Counted from the first letter of the stretch, positions 17,830 through 27,449 are shown. The stretch: DNA of 64,000 nt from Sulfurimonas sp. UBA2011 (GCA_002335055.1 DDCH01000009.1:1-64000), one strand, 5' to 3'. Program-made: numbers and translations. The notes: generated by a model not told the origin, from the letters alone.

Positions 17830-19185
17830 ATGTCAATTGCAAGAGATAAAATAAAAAAATTTAAAAAACATGGTTGTCCAGAAGACGATGTATTCTACCA
17901 GGCGATGGAAGAGGTTATCTGCTCTATAGCACCACTCTTAGAGTCTGACACTAAGTATAAAAAACATGCAATACTGGAACGTTTAGTTGTGCCAGATAGA
18001 ACAATAAAGTTTAAAGTAACATGGTTAGATGATAATAATGAAATACAAGTAAATACTGGTTTTCGTGTGCAGTTTAACAATGCACTAGGGCCCTATAAAG
18101 GTGGTCTGCGTTTTCATCCAACTGTAAACGAGGGTATACTAAAGTTCTTAGGTTTTGAGCAGATTTTAAAAAACTCTCTAACAGGACTTCCTATAGGTGG
18201 TGGTAAGGGTGGAAGTAACTTTGACCCTAAGGGTAAAAGTGATTTTGAGATTATGAAGTTTTGCTCTGCATTTATGACGGAGCTTCACAAGTACATAGGT
18301 CCGCGTATAGATGTTCCAGCTGGGGATATTGGGGTAGGTGGAAAGGAGATAGGTTTTCTTTTCGGTGAGTATAAAAAGATTACTTCATCATATGAAGGAG
18401 TACTCACAGGAAAACCTTTTGTATTTGGTGGTTCACTTATGCGTCCAGAAGCTACAGGTTATGGTGCTATTTACTTTACACAGCAGATGCTTGAAATAGA
18501 AGGAAAAGAGTCTCTTGAGGGTAAAATATGTACTGTGAGTGGGGCGGGAAATGTTGCACTTCATGCCATAGAAAAACTTCAGCAAATTGGTGCAATACCT
18601 GTAAGCTGTACAGACTCAAAAGGTACAATATATGATCCTCGAGGGGTTGATTTAGTACTTTTAAAAGAGCTTAAAATGGAATGCCATGCTTCTTTAAAAG
18701 AATATATTATAACCCATGAAAGTGCTCAGTATATAGCAGTTTCAGACTACCCAGAAAATGCACATGCAGTTTGGGATATTCCATGTTATGCTGCATTTCC
18801 TTGTGCTACAGAAAATGAGTTAAATGAAATAGATGCACAAAATTTAATTACTAATGGTTGTGAGAGTGTAACTGAAGGTGCGAATATGCCCTCAACTCCA
18901 GAAGCGATAGCTGCAATTCAGTCACATGGTTTATGTTTTGCACCAGCAAAAGCTGCTAATGCGGGTGGTGTAGTTGTTAGTTCATTTGAAATGTCTCAAA
19001 ATGCAGCTATGAGTAGATGGACATTTGATGAGGTTGATGAAAAACTAAAACTTAATATGCAACAGATTTGTACACGTGTTGCCCTCACTGCTAAAGACTA
19101 TGGTGTAGATGGAAACTATGTAGATGGTGCAAACATCGCAGGATTTAAAAAAGTAGCTGATGCAATGATTGCGGAAGGTATTTAA
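17830..19185 (+). CDS. gdhA: NADP-specific glutamate dehydrogenase
   Basis: Converts 2-oxoglutarate and ammonium to glutamate (or the reverse). The start is taken at ATG 17830 (AGGA upstream), giving 451 residues aligned with E. coli GdhA; the frame extends to 17761 without homology. Motifs: GPYKGGLRFHP (about residue 90), the catalytic-lysine loop PIGGGKGGS (about residue 122), DVPAGDIGVGG and the nucleotide-binding SGAGNVALHA (about residue 237). The downstream mscS-type gene overlaps its stop (TAATG). Confidence 0.94.
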   Translation: MSIARDKIKKFKKHGCPEDDVFYQAMEEVICSIAPLLESDTKYKKHAILERLVVPDRTIKFKVTWLDDNNEIQVNTGFRVQFNNALGPYKGGLRFHPTVNEGILKFLGFEQILKNSLTGLPIGGGKGGSNFDPKGKSDFEIMKFCSAFMTELHKYIGPRIDVPAGDIGVGGKEIGFLFGEYKKITSSYEGVLTGKPFVFGGSLMRPEATGYGAIYFTQQMLEIEGKESLEGKICTVSGAGNVALHAIEKLQQIGAIPVSCTDSKGTIYDPRGVDLVLLKELKMECHASLKEYIITHESAQYIAVSDYPENAHAVWDIPCYAAFPCATENELNEIDAQNLITNGCESVTEGANMPSTPEAIAAIQSHGLCFAPAKAANAGGVVVSSFEMSQNAAMSRWTFDEVDEKLKLNMQQICTRVALTAKDYGVDGNYVDGANIAGFKKVADAMIAEGI

Positions 19186-21005
19186 TGCATATTGTAAAAT
19201 TTTTAATTTTTTCTTTAATCTTTAGTTCATATGCTCTTGCTGGAAATATTACATATAGCACCTCTGTCACAGCCCAAATGAACATTATTGAGCGAATGAC
19301 AGAGACTAATGCTACTCAAGAGAGTATTGCCTCTCTTTTGAAAGTTCAAAATACCTTATATGAAAAATCTGTAAATACAATTATGTCAAATAAAAGTAGA
19401 TTTATTAATGATATAGAACAATATGAAGATGAAATATTTTCACTCAAGAAAGTAAAGAGTATTAATATACGAGCAGGAAATAAATTTGCTATTTTACGTG
19501 ATGAAGTTGCTTTAAAAATTTATCTTATTTTACGAAGTCAAAATAGAATGCTAAAAGCAGTGCTTCTTGCTTTAGACTCTGAGAGTATAGAAGAGTATGA
19601 AGAGAAACTTAATGTAATTGTTGGAAACAATCAACAAGAAGTACAAGTATATTTTCAAAAAGATTATATACAGATTTTAGAACTTGACACTCAGAGTAAA
19701 ATTTTACAGGTAACAAAAGAAAACATACATGAATTATCAGTTTTACAAGGTGTAAATGCTGACTTAATTGGGTATATTTATAAATTTAGTACAAAAATGT
19801 ATAGGTTAAATAAGTACTCCAAGTACCATCTCATATCTATAGCTATTTATGTGAACTCTTTTGCAATAGTAACAGCATTAAATCCTGTTTTAGAAGTGTA
19901 TGGATTAAGTGTGATTAAACTTATCTCAATGTTACTCCTTATACTCGTTATATACTTCTTCAGAAAAGTAGTCTATGTCTCTTTAGAACGCTATATCTTG
20001 AGAGTAGATTTACTGAGTGAATATTCAGTAGAGATAGCTCACAGGATTAAGGGGTCTATCGAATCCCTTATAATCATAATCAATATAAATATGCTTATTT
20101 ATGTCTATCTTGACTTTAGCTCTATAGAGATAATCTCAAGATTTTTTAATATGATATATGGCTTTTTCTTTACACTACTCCTTTATAAAATAGTAAATAC
20201 AGTAGCAAAGGTCAAGCTTTCAAATACAACGAGTGATAAGGGCACTATTAAAAATGATTTAGTAAATGTAGGGATTAAAATAATTAATTTTACTATTTTA
20301 ATCATAGGGCTTTTAATCATGCTTTTTTATGCAGGAGTAAATTTAACAGCTGTTCTCTCAGGTCTAGGAATAGGTGGTTTCGCAGTTGCATTTGCAGCAA
20401 AAGATACAATAAGTAACTTTTTTGGAACACTCTCTATTCTTTTTTCAGATGTATTTTCACAAGGTGATTGGATAGAGATAGATGGGCATCAAGGTGTAGT
20501 TGTAGAAATTGGACTACGTGTAACAACAATACGAACATTTGATAATGCACTCATAGCAATACCAAATGGAACTTTTGCATCTCAAGATGTAAAAAACTGG
20601 GATAAACGTATACTTGGTCGTCGTATAAAGATGCATATCGGGGTGAAGTATGACTCAAAAAGCAAAGATATTAAGAGTGCGATTGGGGAGATAAGAGTTA
20701 TGCTTGATAAACACCCAGGAATTGCAACAAAAGCTACAAAGTACACGCACCATAACGAGAGTACCCATACTGCAAAACTTGTCTCTAAAGACGATTTAGA
20801 AGGGGTAAAAAACAATTTACTTGTGTATCTTGATGAGTTTTCTGGTTCAAGTATAAATATCTTAGTATACTGTTTTTCTAAGTCTGTTCAATGGGCAGAA
20901 TGGTTGGAGACAAAAGAAGATGTTATGCATAAAATTATGGCCATTTTAGAAGCGAATAATTTAGAATTTGCTTTTCCCTCTTTATCTATTTATAATGAAA
21001 AGTAA
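19185..21005 (+). CDS. MscS-family mechanosensitive channel
   Basis: Large MscS-type channel (606 residues). A signal peptide is followed by a helical periplasmic domain of about 190 residues, several membrane helices from about residue 215, and the canonical pore helix and beta domain: GLGIGGFAVAFAAKDTISNFFG (about residue 395), then DWIEIDGHQGVVVEIGLRVTTIRTFDN. Expected role is release of osmolytes upon hypo-osmotic shock. Its ATG overlaps the gdhA stop; coupling a glutamate-producing enzyme with an osmolyte valve may be meaningful because glutamate is a major cytosolic osmolyte (inference). Confidence 0.85.
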   Translation: MHIVKFLIFSLIFSSYALAGNITYSTSVTAQMNIIERMTETNATQESIASLLKVQNTLYEKSVNTIMSNKSRFINDIEQYEDEIFSLKKVKSINIRAGNKFAILRDEVALKIYLILRSQNRMLKAVLLALDSESIEEYEEKLNVIVGNNQQEVQVYFQKDYIQILELDTQSKILQVTKENIHELSVLQGVNADLIGYIYKFSTKMYRLNKYSKYHLISIAIYVNSFAIVTALNPVLEVYGLSVIKLISMLLLILVIYFFRKVVYVSLERYILRVDLLSEYSVEIAHRIKGSIESLIIIININMLIYVYLDFSSIEIISRFFNMIYGFFFTLLLYKIVNTVAKVKLSNTTSDKGTIKNDLVNVGIKIINFTILIIGLLIMLFYAGVNLTAVLSGLGIGGFAVAFAAKDTISNFFGTLSILFSDVFSQGDWIEIDGHQGVVVEIGLRVTTIRTFDNALIAIPNGTFASQDVKNWDKRILGRRIKMHIGVKYDSKSKDIKSAIGEIRVMLDKHPGIATKATKYTHHNESTHTAKLVSKDDLEGVKNNLLVYLDEFSGSSINILVYCFSKSVQWAEWLETKEDVMHKIMAILEANNLEFAFPSLSIYNEK

Positions 21006-21069
21006 CGATAAAAATCTAAAGCTAGTTTCAGTTTATTTAGATAGAATAATTTGAAATTCCATACAAAGA

Positions 21070-21693
21070 ATGTTTATGCAAAAGACACAATCAAGAATAA
21101 ACCTTTATGCCCTTCTTTCTCGCATTATGCTTCAAGAGCTAGATGTTGAGATGTTAAAGATGATAAATAGTGATGAAACTATTTTAGACTTTCTCCCAAC
21201 TTTTAAAAAGTGGGCACCCCTCCAAGAATTTGAAGAAAAAAAACTACTAGAAGAAATTATAAATCCTGACTTTGTAAACCTTTCAGTTCTCCACCTTATC
21301 CCTTATGAGACTTTTTACACTAGAGATGATCAGATGATAGAGACAGGTGTAGCAAACCCTGTTACGGATATCTACTCTGCATATGACTTTATGGTTGATT
21401 ATGAAGTGGCTCGTACACTCTCATCTGACCATATTGGTGTGGAGTTAGAGTTTATGCATCATTTAGCAAGTGCTGAACTTAAAGCACTTGAAGATGAGAA
21501 CATGGATGTAGTAAAAGAGTTAAGAGAAACTCAACACGAGTTCTTAAATAAACACTTACTTCAGTGGGCTCCAATGTATCTTATAAACATGAAATACGAA
21601 GCAAGAACACCACTTTATTATGATGGTGCTGAAATGGCATTAGAATTTATATTGAGTGATAATGAATACTTAACAAGTGAGCTTAGTGCATAA
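21070..21693 (+). CDS. TorD/DmsD-family chaperone
   Basis: All-helical chaperone for maturation of a molybdenum or tungsten oxidoreductase. The central YSAYDFMVDYEVARTLSSDHIGVELEFMHHL region (read across residues 98-129) is the family signature; length 207 is normal. The next gene starts immediately after its stop. In Campylobacterota such genes usually sit beside formate dehydrogenase, but no catalytic subunit is present in this window, so the client enzyme must be encoded elsewhere. Confidence 0.75.
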   Translation: MFMQKTQSRINLYALLSRIMLQELDVEMLKMINSDETILDFLPTFKKWAPLQEFEEKKLLEEIINPDFVNLSVLHLIPYETFYTRDDQMIETGVANPVTDIYSAYDFMVDYEVARTLSSDHIGVELEFMHHLASAELKALEDENMDVVKELRETQHEFLNKHLLQWAPMYLINMKYEARTPLYYDGAEMALEFILSDNEYLTSELSA

Positions 21694-22788
21694 ATGTTAA
21701 AGTTAAATGCAGGACTATGTGTACGTTCACTAAGTGTAGAGAGTGAATGTAACAAGTGTGAACTGGTTTGTCCTACAACAGCTATAGCTATTGGCGAGAG
21801 TAACCTTCCTGCAATTAATTTTTCAGAGTGTGTTACTTGTGGTGCCTGTACAGCAATATGTCCGAGTGAAGCACTGACTTTAGATGAGTTCGATGCTACA
21901 AACTTCTTTTTTGACTTTGTAGATGATAAAGAAAACCTTCTCTCTTGTAGTAAAAATGTTCCATGTATTTCTGCTTTGAGTGTTGAGCATATCATCTCTT
22001 TAGCAGTTTTAAAAAAAGAGATAGTTTTTGACATGGGTTACTGCGATGCTTGTGACATAGCTCACACTTGTAAAGCGCAGATACTGAAAAACTATGAAGA
22101 AGCAACTTATCTTTTAGAAGCTATGGAAAATGAAGCAGTCATAAGACTTGAAAATGTCTGTTATATAAATGAATCAAAAGATTCTAATCGTCGTGATTTT
22201 TTAAATGCAGTAAACCTTCAAACTGTAGCGAAAGTGAAAAAAAGTTTTGAAGATGAAGTACAAAAAGCAAGTGATGAACTTACTGAACATACTTTAGAAA
22301 AAACTGATATAGCACTTCTGCGCAGAAAAACGATTCCAAATCGCCGTAAGATATTTTTTACAGCGATTAAAAGAGTAGAAAAACCTTCACAGTTTCATGT
22401 AGTAGATGCAAGAGAAGTGAGTTTTACTTCTCAAAAACTAATGGATGAAGAAGCTTGTACTGCTTGTCAAATGTGTTACCGAGTTTGTCCAACCGGTGCT
22501 TTAGTCTCAGATAGAAAAAACTCAAAGATTGATTTTGATCCTTTTCTTTGTATCAAGTGTCATATCTGTCATGATGTATGCGAACCAAATGCGATTACAC
22601 TAGCAGACTCTTATCATATAAAAGAGTTTTTTGAGCCAAAAGTACAAAGTCTTATAAATTTTAATGTCCGTCGTTGTGATGAATGTGATGCTTTTTTTAG
22701 TACAAATAGTGCAGATAAAATGTGTTATAGATGTAAATGTGAAGAGGAAGAAGCAAGAGAGCTTTGGGGTATCACAGATGATATGTAG
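21694..22788 (+). CDS. Polyferredoxin (four 4Fe-4S motifs plus Cys-rich tail)
   Basis: Iron-sulfur electron carrier of 364 residues. Two N-terminal 4Fe-4S clusters: C-x2-C-x3-CP near residue 22 and CVTCGACTAICP near residue 46. Two more near residues 254 (CTACQMCYRVCP) and 289 (CIKCHICHDVC). A C-D-A-C pair lies mid-protein, and the C-terminus has a CDEC...CYRCKC zinc-ribbon-like tail. No signal peptide, so cytoplasmic. ATG follows the TorD stop with no gap. Probably transfers electrons or takes part in assembly for the TorD client enzyme. Confidence 0.75.
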   Translation: MLKLNAGLCVRSLSVESECNKCELVCPTTAIAIGESNLPAINFSECVTCGACTAICPSEALTLDEFDATNFFFDFVDDKENLLSCSKNVPCISALSVEHIISLAVLKKEIVFDMGYCDACDIAHTCKAQILKNYEEATYLLEAMENEAVIRLENVCYINESKDSNRRDFLNAVNLQTVAKVKKSFEDEVQKASDELTEHTLEKTDIALLRRKTIPNRRKIFFTAIKRVEKPSQFHVVDAREVSFTSQKLMDEEACTACQMCYRVCPTGALVSDRKNSKIDFDPFLCIKCHICHDVCEPNAITLADSYHIKEFFEPKVQSLINFNVRRCDECDAFFSTNSADKMCYRCKCEEEEARELWGITDDM

Positions 22789-22803
22789 AGAAGGAAAGAT
22801 AGT

Positions 22804-23562
22804 ATGATGAATGATGATAACCAGATTTCAAGAGTAACAAAACTTTTTGGATTCATTGGTACTGAAGCTGGAGTAAGTAGATTCTCAGCTATTATGAACA
22901 AGAAGTTCAAAAGCAATGATGATGATACGATGATAATACCGATGAACATTAGAGAAGATGACCTCTACTTTACTGTGAGTAATATGAAGAAATCACAGGT
23001 AAATGGTGCTGTTATATCAAGTGAGTTTGTTACAAATGTTGTAGATATACTTGATAACTCTTCTGAAATGGTTAAACGAGCAGGTATGTGTGATATTCTC
23101 TACCGTGAAGGTGAAACACTTCGTGGAGATATTTTTAGTGTTCGAGTTTTAACTGAGCATCTTAAAGATATGATGGTAACTAAAATTGCTATCATCGGAA
23201 CCAACCATTATGCCAAAGCATTTTCACTTTTAGCTTGTGGTTTTAATGTGAGTTATTTTAACGATTCCCTTGAAGAGTTAATGGCATTTACACAGGAATT
23301 AGAATTAAGTGATGCAGATATTAACCGTATTGCAAATGATATACCCGCTGATTTTTCAGACTTTGATCTTGTACTTGATTTTTCTAATCTTGCATCTTTA
23401 AGTATGATAGAAAAATTACCAAAGCTTTCAATGGATATGAAAAATGATAAACAATTTTCAATTCTAAAGCAGAGAGCATTAGAGTTAAACACTGAGTATG
23501 TAAGTTATGATGGAATTATTGATAAACTTACTGCATGCGCATATATAGAAATTAAAAAATAG
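22804..23562 (+). CDS. Shikimate-dehydrogenase-like (AroE-fold) protein lacking catalytic residues
   Basis: The 252 residues follow the AroE plan: LFGFIGTEAGVSRFSAIMN at the start, a VNGAVISSEF segment where AroE has its catalytic Lys (N-V-T-x-P-x-K), then RAGMCDILYREGETLRGDIFS where AroE has GAVNT...GxNTD. The catalytic Lys and the NTD Asp are both replaced, and the dinucleotide-binding Gly-rich loop is IIGTNHYAKA instead of GxGGxx. So it is likely a pseudoenzyme retained for a structural or binding role. Tightly spaced between the polyferredoxin gene and a hypothetical gene; start has GGAAAG upstream. Confidence 0.6.
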   Translation: MMNDDNQISRVTKLFGFIGTEAGVSRFSAIMNKKFKSNDDDTMIIPMNIREDDLYFTVSNMKKSQVNGAVISSEFVTNVVDILDNSSEMVKRAGMCDILYREGETLRGDIFSVRVLTEHLKDMMVTKIAIIGTNHYAKAFSLLACGFNVSYFNDSLEELMAFTQELELSDADINRIANDIPADFSDFDLVLDFSNLASLSMIEKLPKLSMDMKNDKQFSILKQRALELNTEYVSYDGIIDKLTACAYIEIKK

Positions 23563-23576
23563 AGGAGATAAAGATT

Positions 23577-24080
23577 ATGAATGAAGATTTAAGTGATTTA
23601 AGAGCAGAGTTTGATAAGTTTGTAAAACAAGAGTGTGCTATCGGTGAAGATGGACAGATAGAGCAAAACAAAGATGGTGGTGATCAAACTGATGACGAGC
23701 CAGTTCCTCAATTTGTTGACGCACTTACAGAAAGACTATTAGCACCTGCAGTTAGTGGAGTTTATCTCTCTCGTATAGATATCAAACGTGTGGCTGAAGC
23801 TATAGATGAGTCTATTCCTATAAAAGAGCGTACTAAGATGGTAAGAGCACTTTTTCGTCATACGACAAAAAAAGAGTATCTTAGTGGAGCATTTACTGAG
23901 ATTACAAAACACATAAATGGTCGTATTTTAATTTATACAGAACTAGCAGAAGCTTTTCCTGCTTCTAAGTCTATTTTTGAGGAAAACATTACTAAAGCAA
24001 AGAAAATGGCTAAAATGTTTGAAACAATAATATCTGATTTTGAAGAGATTGAACCTACTTCTGATCCATTAATGGTATAA
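23577..24080 (+). CDS. Hypothetical protein of the TorD/polyferredoxin cluster
   Basis: 167 residues, not assigned to a family. The N-terminal third is acidic and Gln/Asp-rich (low complexity, about residues 18-42); the rest is helical with a positively charged RLLAPAVSGVYLSRIDIKRV stretch. Strong ribosome site (AGGAG) before the ATG. It is last in the row TorD / polyferredoxin / AroE-like, each separated by under 17 nt, so a role in the same maturation or electron-transfer process is likely by context only. Confidence 0.55.
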   Translation: MNEDLSDLRAEFDKFVKQECAIGEDGQIEQNKDGGDQTDDEPVPQFVDALTERLLAPAVSGVYLSRIDIKRVAEAIDESIPIKERTKMVRALFRHTTKKEYLSGAFTEITKHINGRILIYTELAEAFPASKSIFEENITKAKKMAKMFETIISDFEEIEPTSDPLMV

Positions 24081-24089
24081 TAATTATAA

Positions 24090-24284
24090 ATGTTAGATAA
24101 TACTAAACGAGCCAATATTAAACATGGTGATTCTGTTGCAATTGTTTTAAAACAAGACCAAGATACAGGACGCTTAACTGATGGTATAGTTCGTGATCTT
24201 TTAACCAAATCATCTTCTCACCCTCACGGGATAAAAGTAAGACTAATGAGTGGTGAAGTAGGGCGGGTTAAAGAGATATACTAA
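24090..24284 (+). CDS. YwbE-family protein (DUF2196)
   Basis: 64-residue protein. The order RANIKHGDSVAIVLKQDQ, TGRLTDGIVRDLLT, then HPHGIKVRLMSGEVGRV is characteristic of the YwbE family, a small beta-rich domain of unknown function found in many bacteria. It starts 9 nt after the preceding gene and ends 17 nt before pyk. Confidence 0.8.
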   Translation: MLDNTKRANIKHGDSVAIVLKQDQDTGRLTDGIVRDLLTKSSSHPHGIKVRLMSGEVGRVKEIY

Positions 24285-24301
24285 CTAAAAAGGTATTTCT
24301 T

Positions 24302-25738
24302 ATGAAAAAACGCACCAAAATTTTAGCTACTATTGGACCCTCTAGTGACTCTTTAGATATGCTTATTCAGCTTATAAATGCTGGAGTCAATGTTTTTCGT
24401 TTAAACTTCTCCCATGGAACTCATGAGCAACATCTTATCGTTTTACAAAGAATACATGAAGCTATGAAGATTACTGGTTTAGTGGTTGGAGTACTGCAAG
24501 ATATAAGTGGTCCTAAAATCCGTATAGGTGATCTTAAAGAAGACTTTTTTTTAGAAGAGAATGATACTCTTATCTTTAGCGCTTTAGAGATTTTAGGTCA
24601 ACAACTCTCACACAATGTTTACCAAGTCAGTATAAATTACCCAGAAATTTTAAAACAGCTAAATATGGGTGACTATATCTACCTTTATGATGGAACTATC
24701 CGTACAAAGGTTACAGAAATAAATGAAAAAGGAGTTAAAGTTAATGTTGAAAATGCAGGTACACTCTCTTCAAAAAAAGGTGTCAATTTTCCAAACACTA
24801 GACTCGGTGTAGATGTTTTAACAAATAAAGATAAAAAAGATATAGAGTGGGGTGTAAAAAATAGTGTAGACTTTATGGCTATCTCTTTTGTTCAGTCTGC
24901 ACAAGATATGAAAAATGCTAGGGCAATTGTGAAGAGTCATGGTGGCCAACAAAAGCTTATCGCCAAGATAGAGAAGTTTGATGCTATTGAGAATATAGAT
25001 GAAATCATAGAAGCAAGTGATGGTCTAATGGTAGCTCGTGGCGACTTAGGTATAGAAGTACCTTACTATGAAGTACCAAACCTTCAAAAGATACTTATAG
25101 GCAAAGCAAACGCAGCAAGTATACCGGTTATAACAGCAACACAAATGCTGATCTCCATGACAAAAAATGAGCGAGCCACACGTGCAGAGATATCTGACAT
25201 TGCAAATGCTGTTATGGATGGAACTGACGCAGTTATGCTTTCAGAAGAGAGTGCTGTTGGTGAGAATCCTGTTCTTGCAGTTGAAACAATGTCAAATACA
25301 ATTGTGGAAACAGAAAAGTTTTATAAATACTATCGATATTCCGGATATACAAATAAAGATATAGGTGATACTATAAGTGAGTCGGCTGTTCGACTGGCAA
25401 ATGATGTAGATGTAAAAGGTATTTTTGCTATTACCTCCTCAGGTGCTAGTGTAAGAAAACTGACACGATATAAACCGAAAAAGACTATTTATGCAATAAC
25501 ACATAATTCGATAGTACGAGGACAAATGAGTCTACTATGGGGTGTTATACCATTAATGTCAGTAGATGAATCATCTTTGCAACATGTAGTAAATAAATTT
25601 ATGAAAAGAGGTTTAAAAGAAGGCTCTATAAAAAAAGAGAACTCTTACATACTTACAGCCGGAGACCCAATAGGCAAGGCTGGTTCTACAAATATGATAC
25701 GAGTAATCTCAAGTGAAGATATGAAAGAGTTTACTTAA
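24302..25738 (+). CDS. pyk: Pyruvate kinase
   Basis: Final step of glycolysis: phosphoenolpyruvate + ADP to pyruvate + ATP. Motifs: KILATIGPSS (residues 5-14), FRLNFSHG (about 33), the active-site region KIEKFDAIENIDEI with the catalytic Lys (about 222), MVARGDLGIE (about 243) and TATQML (about 280). At 478 residues it is full length. AAAAGG lies upstream of the ATG. Its 3' end overlaps the convergent pgpA gene by 4 nt. Confidence 0.95.
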   Translation: MKKRTKILATIGPSSDSLDMLIQLINAGVNVFRLNFSHGTHEQHLIVLQRIHEAMKITGLVVGVLQDISGPKIRIGDLKEDFFLEENDTLIFSALEILGQQLSHNVYQVSINYPEILKQLNMGDYIYLYDGTIRTKVTEINEKGVKVNVENAGTLSSKKGVNFPNTRLGVDVLTNKDKKDIEWGVKNSVDFMAISFVQSAQDMKNARAIVKSHGGQQKLIAKIEKFDAIENIDEIIEASDGLMVARGDLGIEVPYYEVPNLQKILIGKANAASIPVITATQMLISMTKNERATRAEISDIANAVMDGTDAVMLSEESAVGENPVLAVETMSNTIVETEKFYKYYRYSGYTNKDIGDTISESAVRLANDVDVKGIFAITSSGASVRKLTRYKPKKTIYAITHNSIVRGQMSLLWGVIPLMSVDESSLQHVVNKFMKRGLKEGSIKKENSYILTAGDPIGKAGSTNMIRVISSEDMKEFT

Positions 25739-26241
25739 ATCAGTCCGGATAGATAAAGATAGGCCTGCCACAATGCAGCTGTAGAGATACCAGCTGCGAC
25801 ACCAGCAATAATATCATCACCCATAACTCCAACTCCACCTTTTGCTTCTCTATCTATACGACCAATAATAGAAGGTTTAGTGATGTCAAAATATCTAAAG
25901 AGCGCAAATGCTAAAAGAGATTGAATTAGAAAACCATTTTCAAAATTCATTACTTCACTCATTGTAACTCCAACTGCAGGCGCTATACTTAGTGCTAACC
26001 ACATTCCTACTAACTCATCTATAACAATGTTTTGAGAGTCATGTGTTTTGCTTTTCTCTTCGTATTTATTTATAGCTTTAATTGCTATAAGTGTAATGAG
26101 GATAGTTGCTAAAAAGAGAGTGTTTGTATCAAAGTAGATAAGGATAAGCATACCAAGAGGTAAAGAGACAAGTGTTCCCACTGTGCCAGGGGCTTTTGGA
26201 GTTAAACCACTATATCCAAGTGTTAAAAAAAACCAGTTCAT
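25735..26241 (-). CDS. pgpA: Phosphatidylglycerophosphatase A
   Basis: Dephosphorylates phosphatidylglycerol phosphate in phospholipid synthesis. PKAPGTVGTLVSLP (residues 16-29) and QNIVIDELVGMW (about residue 78) are PgpA signatures; membrane helices surround them. At 168 residues the length is normal. Lies 17 nt downstream of the ATP-sulfurylase homologue, an order also found in Campylobacter jejuni. Confidence 0.88.
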   Translation of the reverse strand: MNWFFLTLGYSGLTPKAPGTVGTLVSLPLGMLILIYFDTNTLFLATILITLIAIKAINKYEEKSKTHDSQNIVIDELVGMWLALSIAPAVGVTMSEVMNFENGFLIQSLLAFALFRYFDITKPSIIGRIDREAKGGVGVMGDDIIAGVAAGISTAALWQAYLYLSGLI

Positions 26242-26258
26242 AATTAAATCCTTGCTTC

Positions 26259-27449
26259 TTATGTAAGAGAAGATGTTTGGTAAAGTTTCATAAGTTCAAG
26301 ATAAAAATCTTTTTCCGTATGTTCTTCGAGTAAGCCTTTTGTGGCAAAGGTATCATAATAGAGTTTTTCTAAATTTTTAAATCTATCTGGATAGAGTTTT
26401 GAAAGTAAAAATGCACTAATCTCTTTTCTAACAAGAACAGCTGGAGGTAAAAGACCTGCTTCAAGAAGTTGTAGAATTGACTCTGAGTGATATGAGATTT
26501 GATGGTGTTGCCCATGAGGACACGTGTTTTTACTTACAAGTGTTGTACACTGATCACAGTAAACATACTCACTTGCAATTTGAATCTCAATATCTATACC
26601 AACAACACGATCTACAATAGATTTGTTTGAGTTACAATCATAAAACATTCCAAGTCCAGCATGGTTACGACCTATTGTAAGCCTATCACAGCCGTAGTTA
26701 TTTGCAACAATTGCATCAAGGATTATTTCATTATAGCCTGCAAAGATATAAGAGTTTTCTAGGGGAACAATAATAACACGGTTTTTTGGTAAAAAGTTGT
26801 TTAGGTAATACTCTAAAGCTTCATGTCTGATGTCATAATTTATATTAGTTGTATTGTAAGGTTTAAGAAGAAAAATAACGAGTAAATCTGTACTATCAAG
26901 TGTTTGACGAATAAGACGTTCATGTCCACGATGCAAAGGATTTGCTGCCATTACTAAAGAGCTAGTATGTTTAGCATTTACTCTCTTTTTTGCATTTAAA
27001 ATATCAATTTTACCCTTGTTGGGTTTTGTTTTTAGAAGTGTATATTCTCCACTTATGGCCCATGAACCAAGTCTTTTCATTGTTGCTTGAACACCAGGGT
27101 GTGTCACATCATCTGTACCATAGATATGTTTTACTCTTTCATGTGGGTCTATTTGAAAAGTCTCTTCAACATGTAAGAGAGCAAATTCTTCTCCATCTGA
27201 AAGTAAAATAATATCTTGACCAACTTCTAAAGCAGCAATGATTTCTTCGTTTTTTTTACCACTTGGTGCGAGTATAAAAGGAAAAGGAAATGACTTCCCA
27301 TCAATGAGTCCTGTTTCAAGAACTTGTTTTGACTCTGCTTCACACATAAGTTTTGTGATAGGCGAAAGAAGCCCATCTGCAACAAGCTCTAAAACAGAGG
27401 CTGCTTCTTTATCTATATAAAGTGTGTTATTTTTTCTTGATGATGTCAT
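26259..27449 (-). CDS. ATP-sulfurylase (sulfate adenylyltransferase) homologue
   Basis: 396 residues with the Sat layout: PUA-like N-terminal domain, then the nucleotidyl-transferase NPLHRGHE motif (residues 170-177), GRNHAG (about 260) and a C-terminal Cys cluster (YCDQC and TCPHG). Canonical enzymes have QxRNPxHRAHE; here the Arg before NP is Ala and the Gln is not conserved, so sulfate/ATP binding may be altered and activity is uncertain. It overlaps the upstream regulator by 23 nt. A homologue in the same order is known as Cj1609 in Campylobacter. Confidence 0.8.
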   Translation of the reverse strand: MTSSRKNNTLYIDKEAASVLELVADGLLSPITKLMCEAESKQVLETGLIDGKSFPFPFILAPSGKKNEEIIAALEVGQDIILLSDGEEFALLHVEETFQIDPHERVKHIYGTDDVTHPGVQATMKRLGSWAISGEYTLLKTKPNKGKIDILNAKKRVNAKHTSSLVMAANPLHRGHERLIRQTLDSTDLLVIFLLKPYNTTNINYDIRHEALEYYLNNFLPKNRVIIVPLENSYIFAGYNEIILDAIVANNYGCDRLTIGRNHAGLGMFYDCNSNKSIVDRVVGIDIEIQIASEYVYCDQCTTLVSKNTCPHGQHHQISYHSESILQLLEAGLLPPAVLVRKEISAFLLSKLYPDRFKNLEKLYYDTFATKGLLEEHTEKDFYLELMKLYQTSSLT

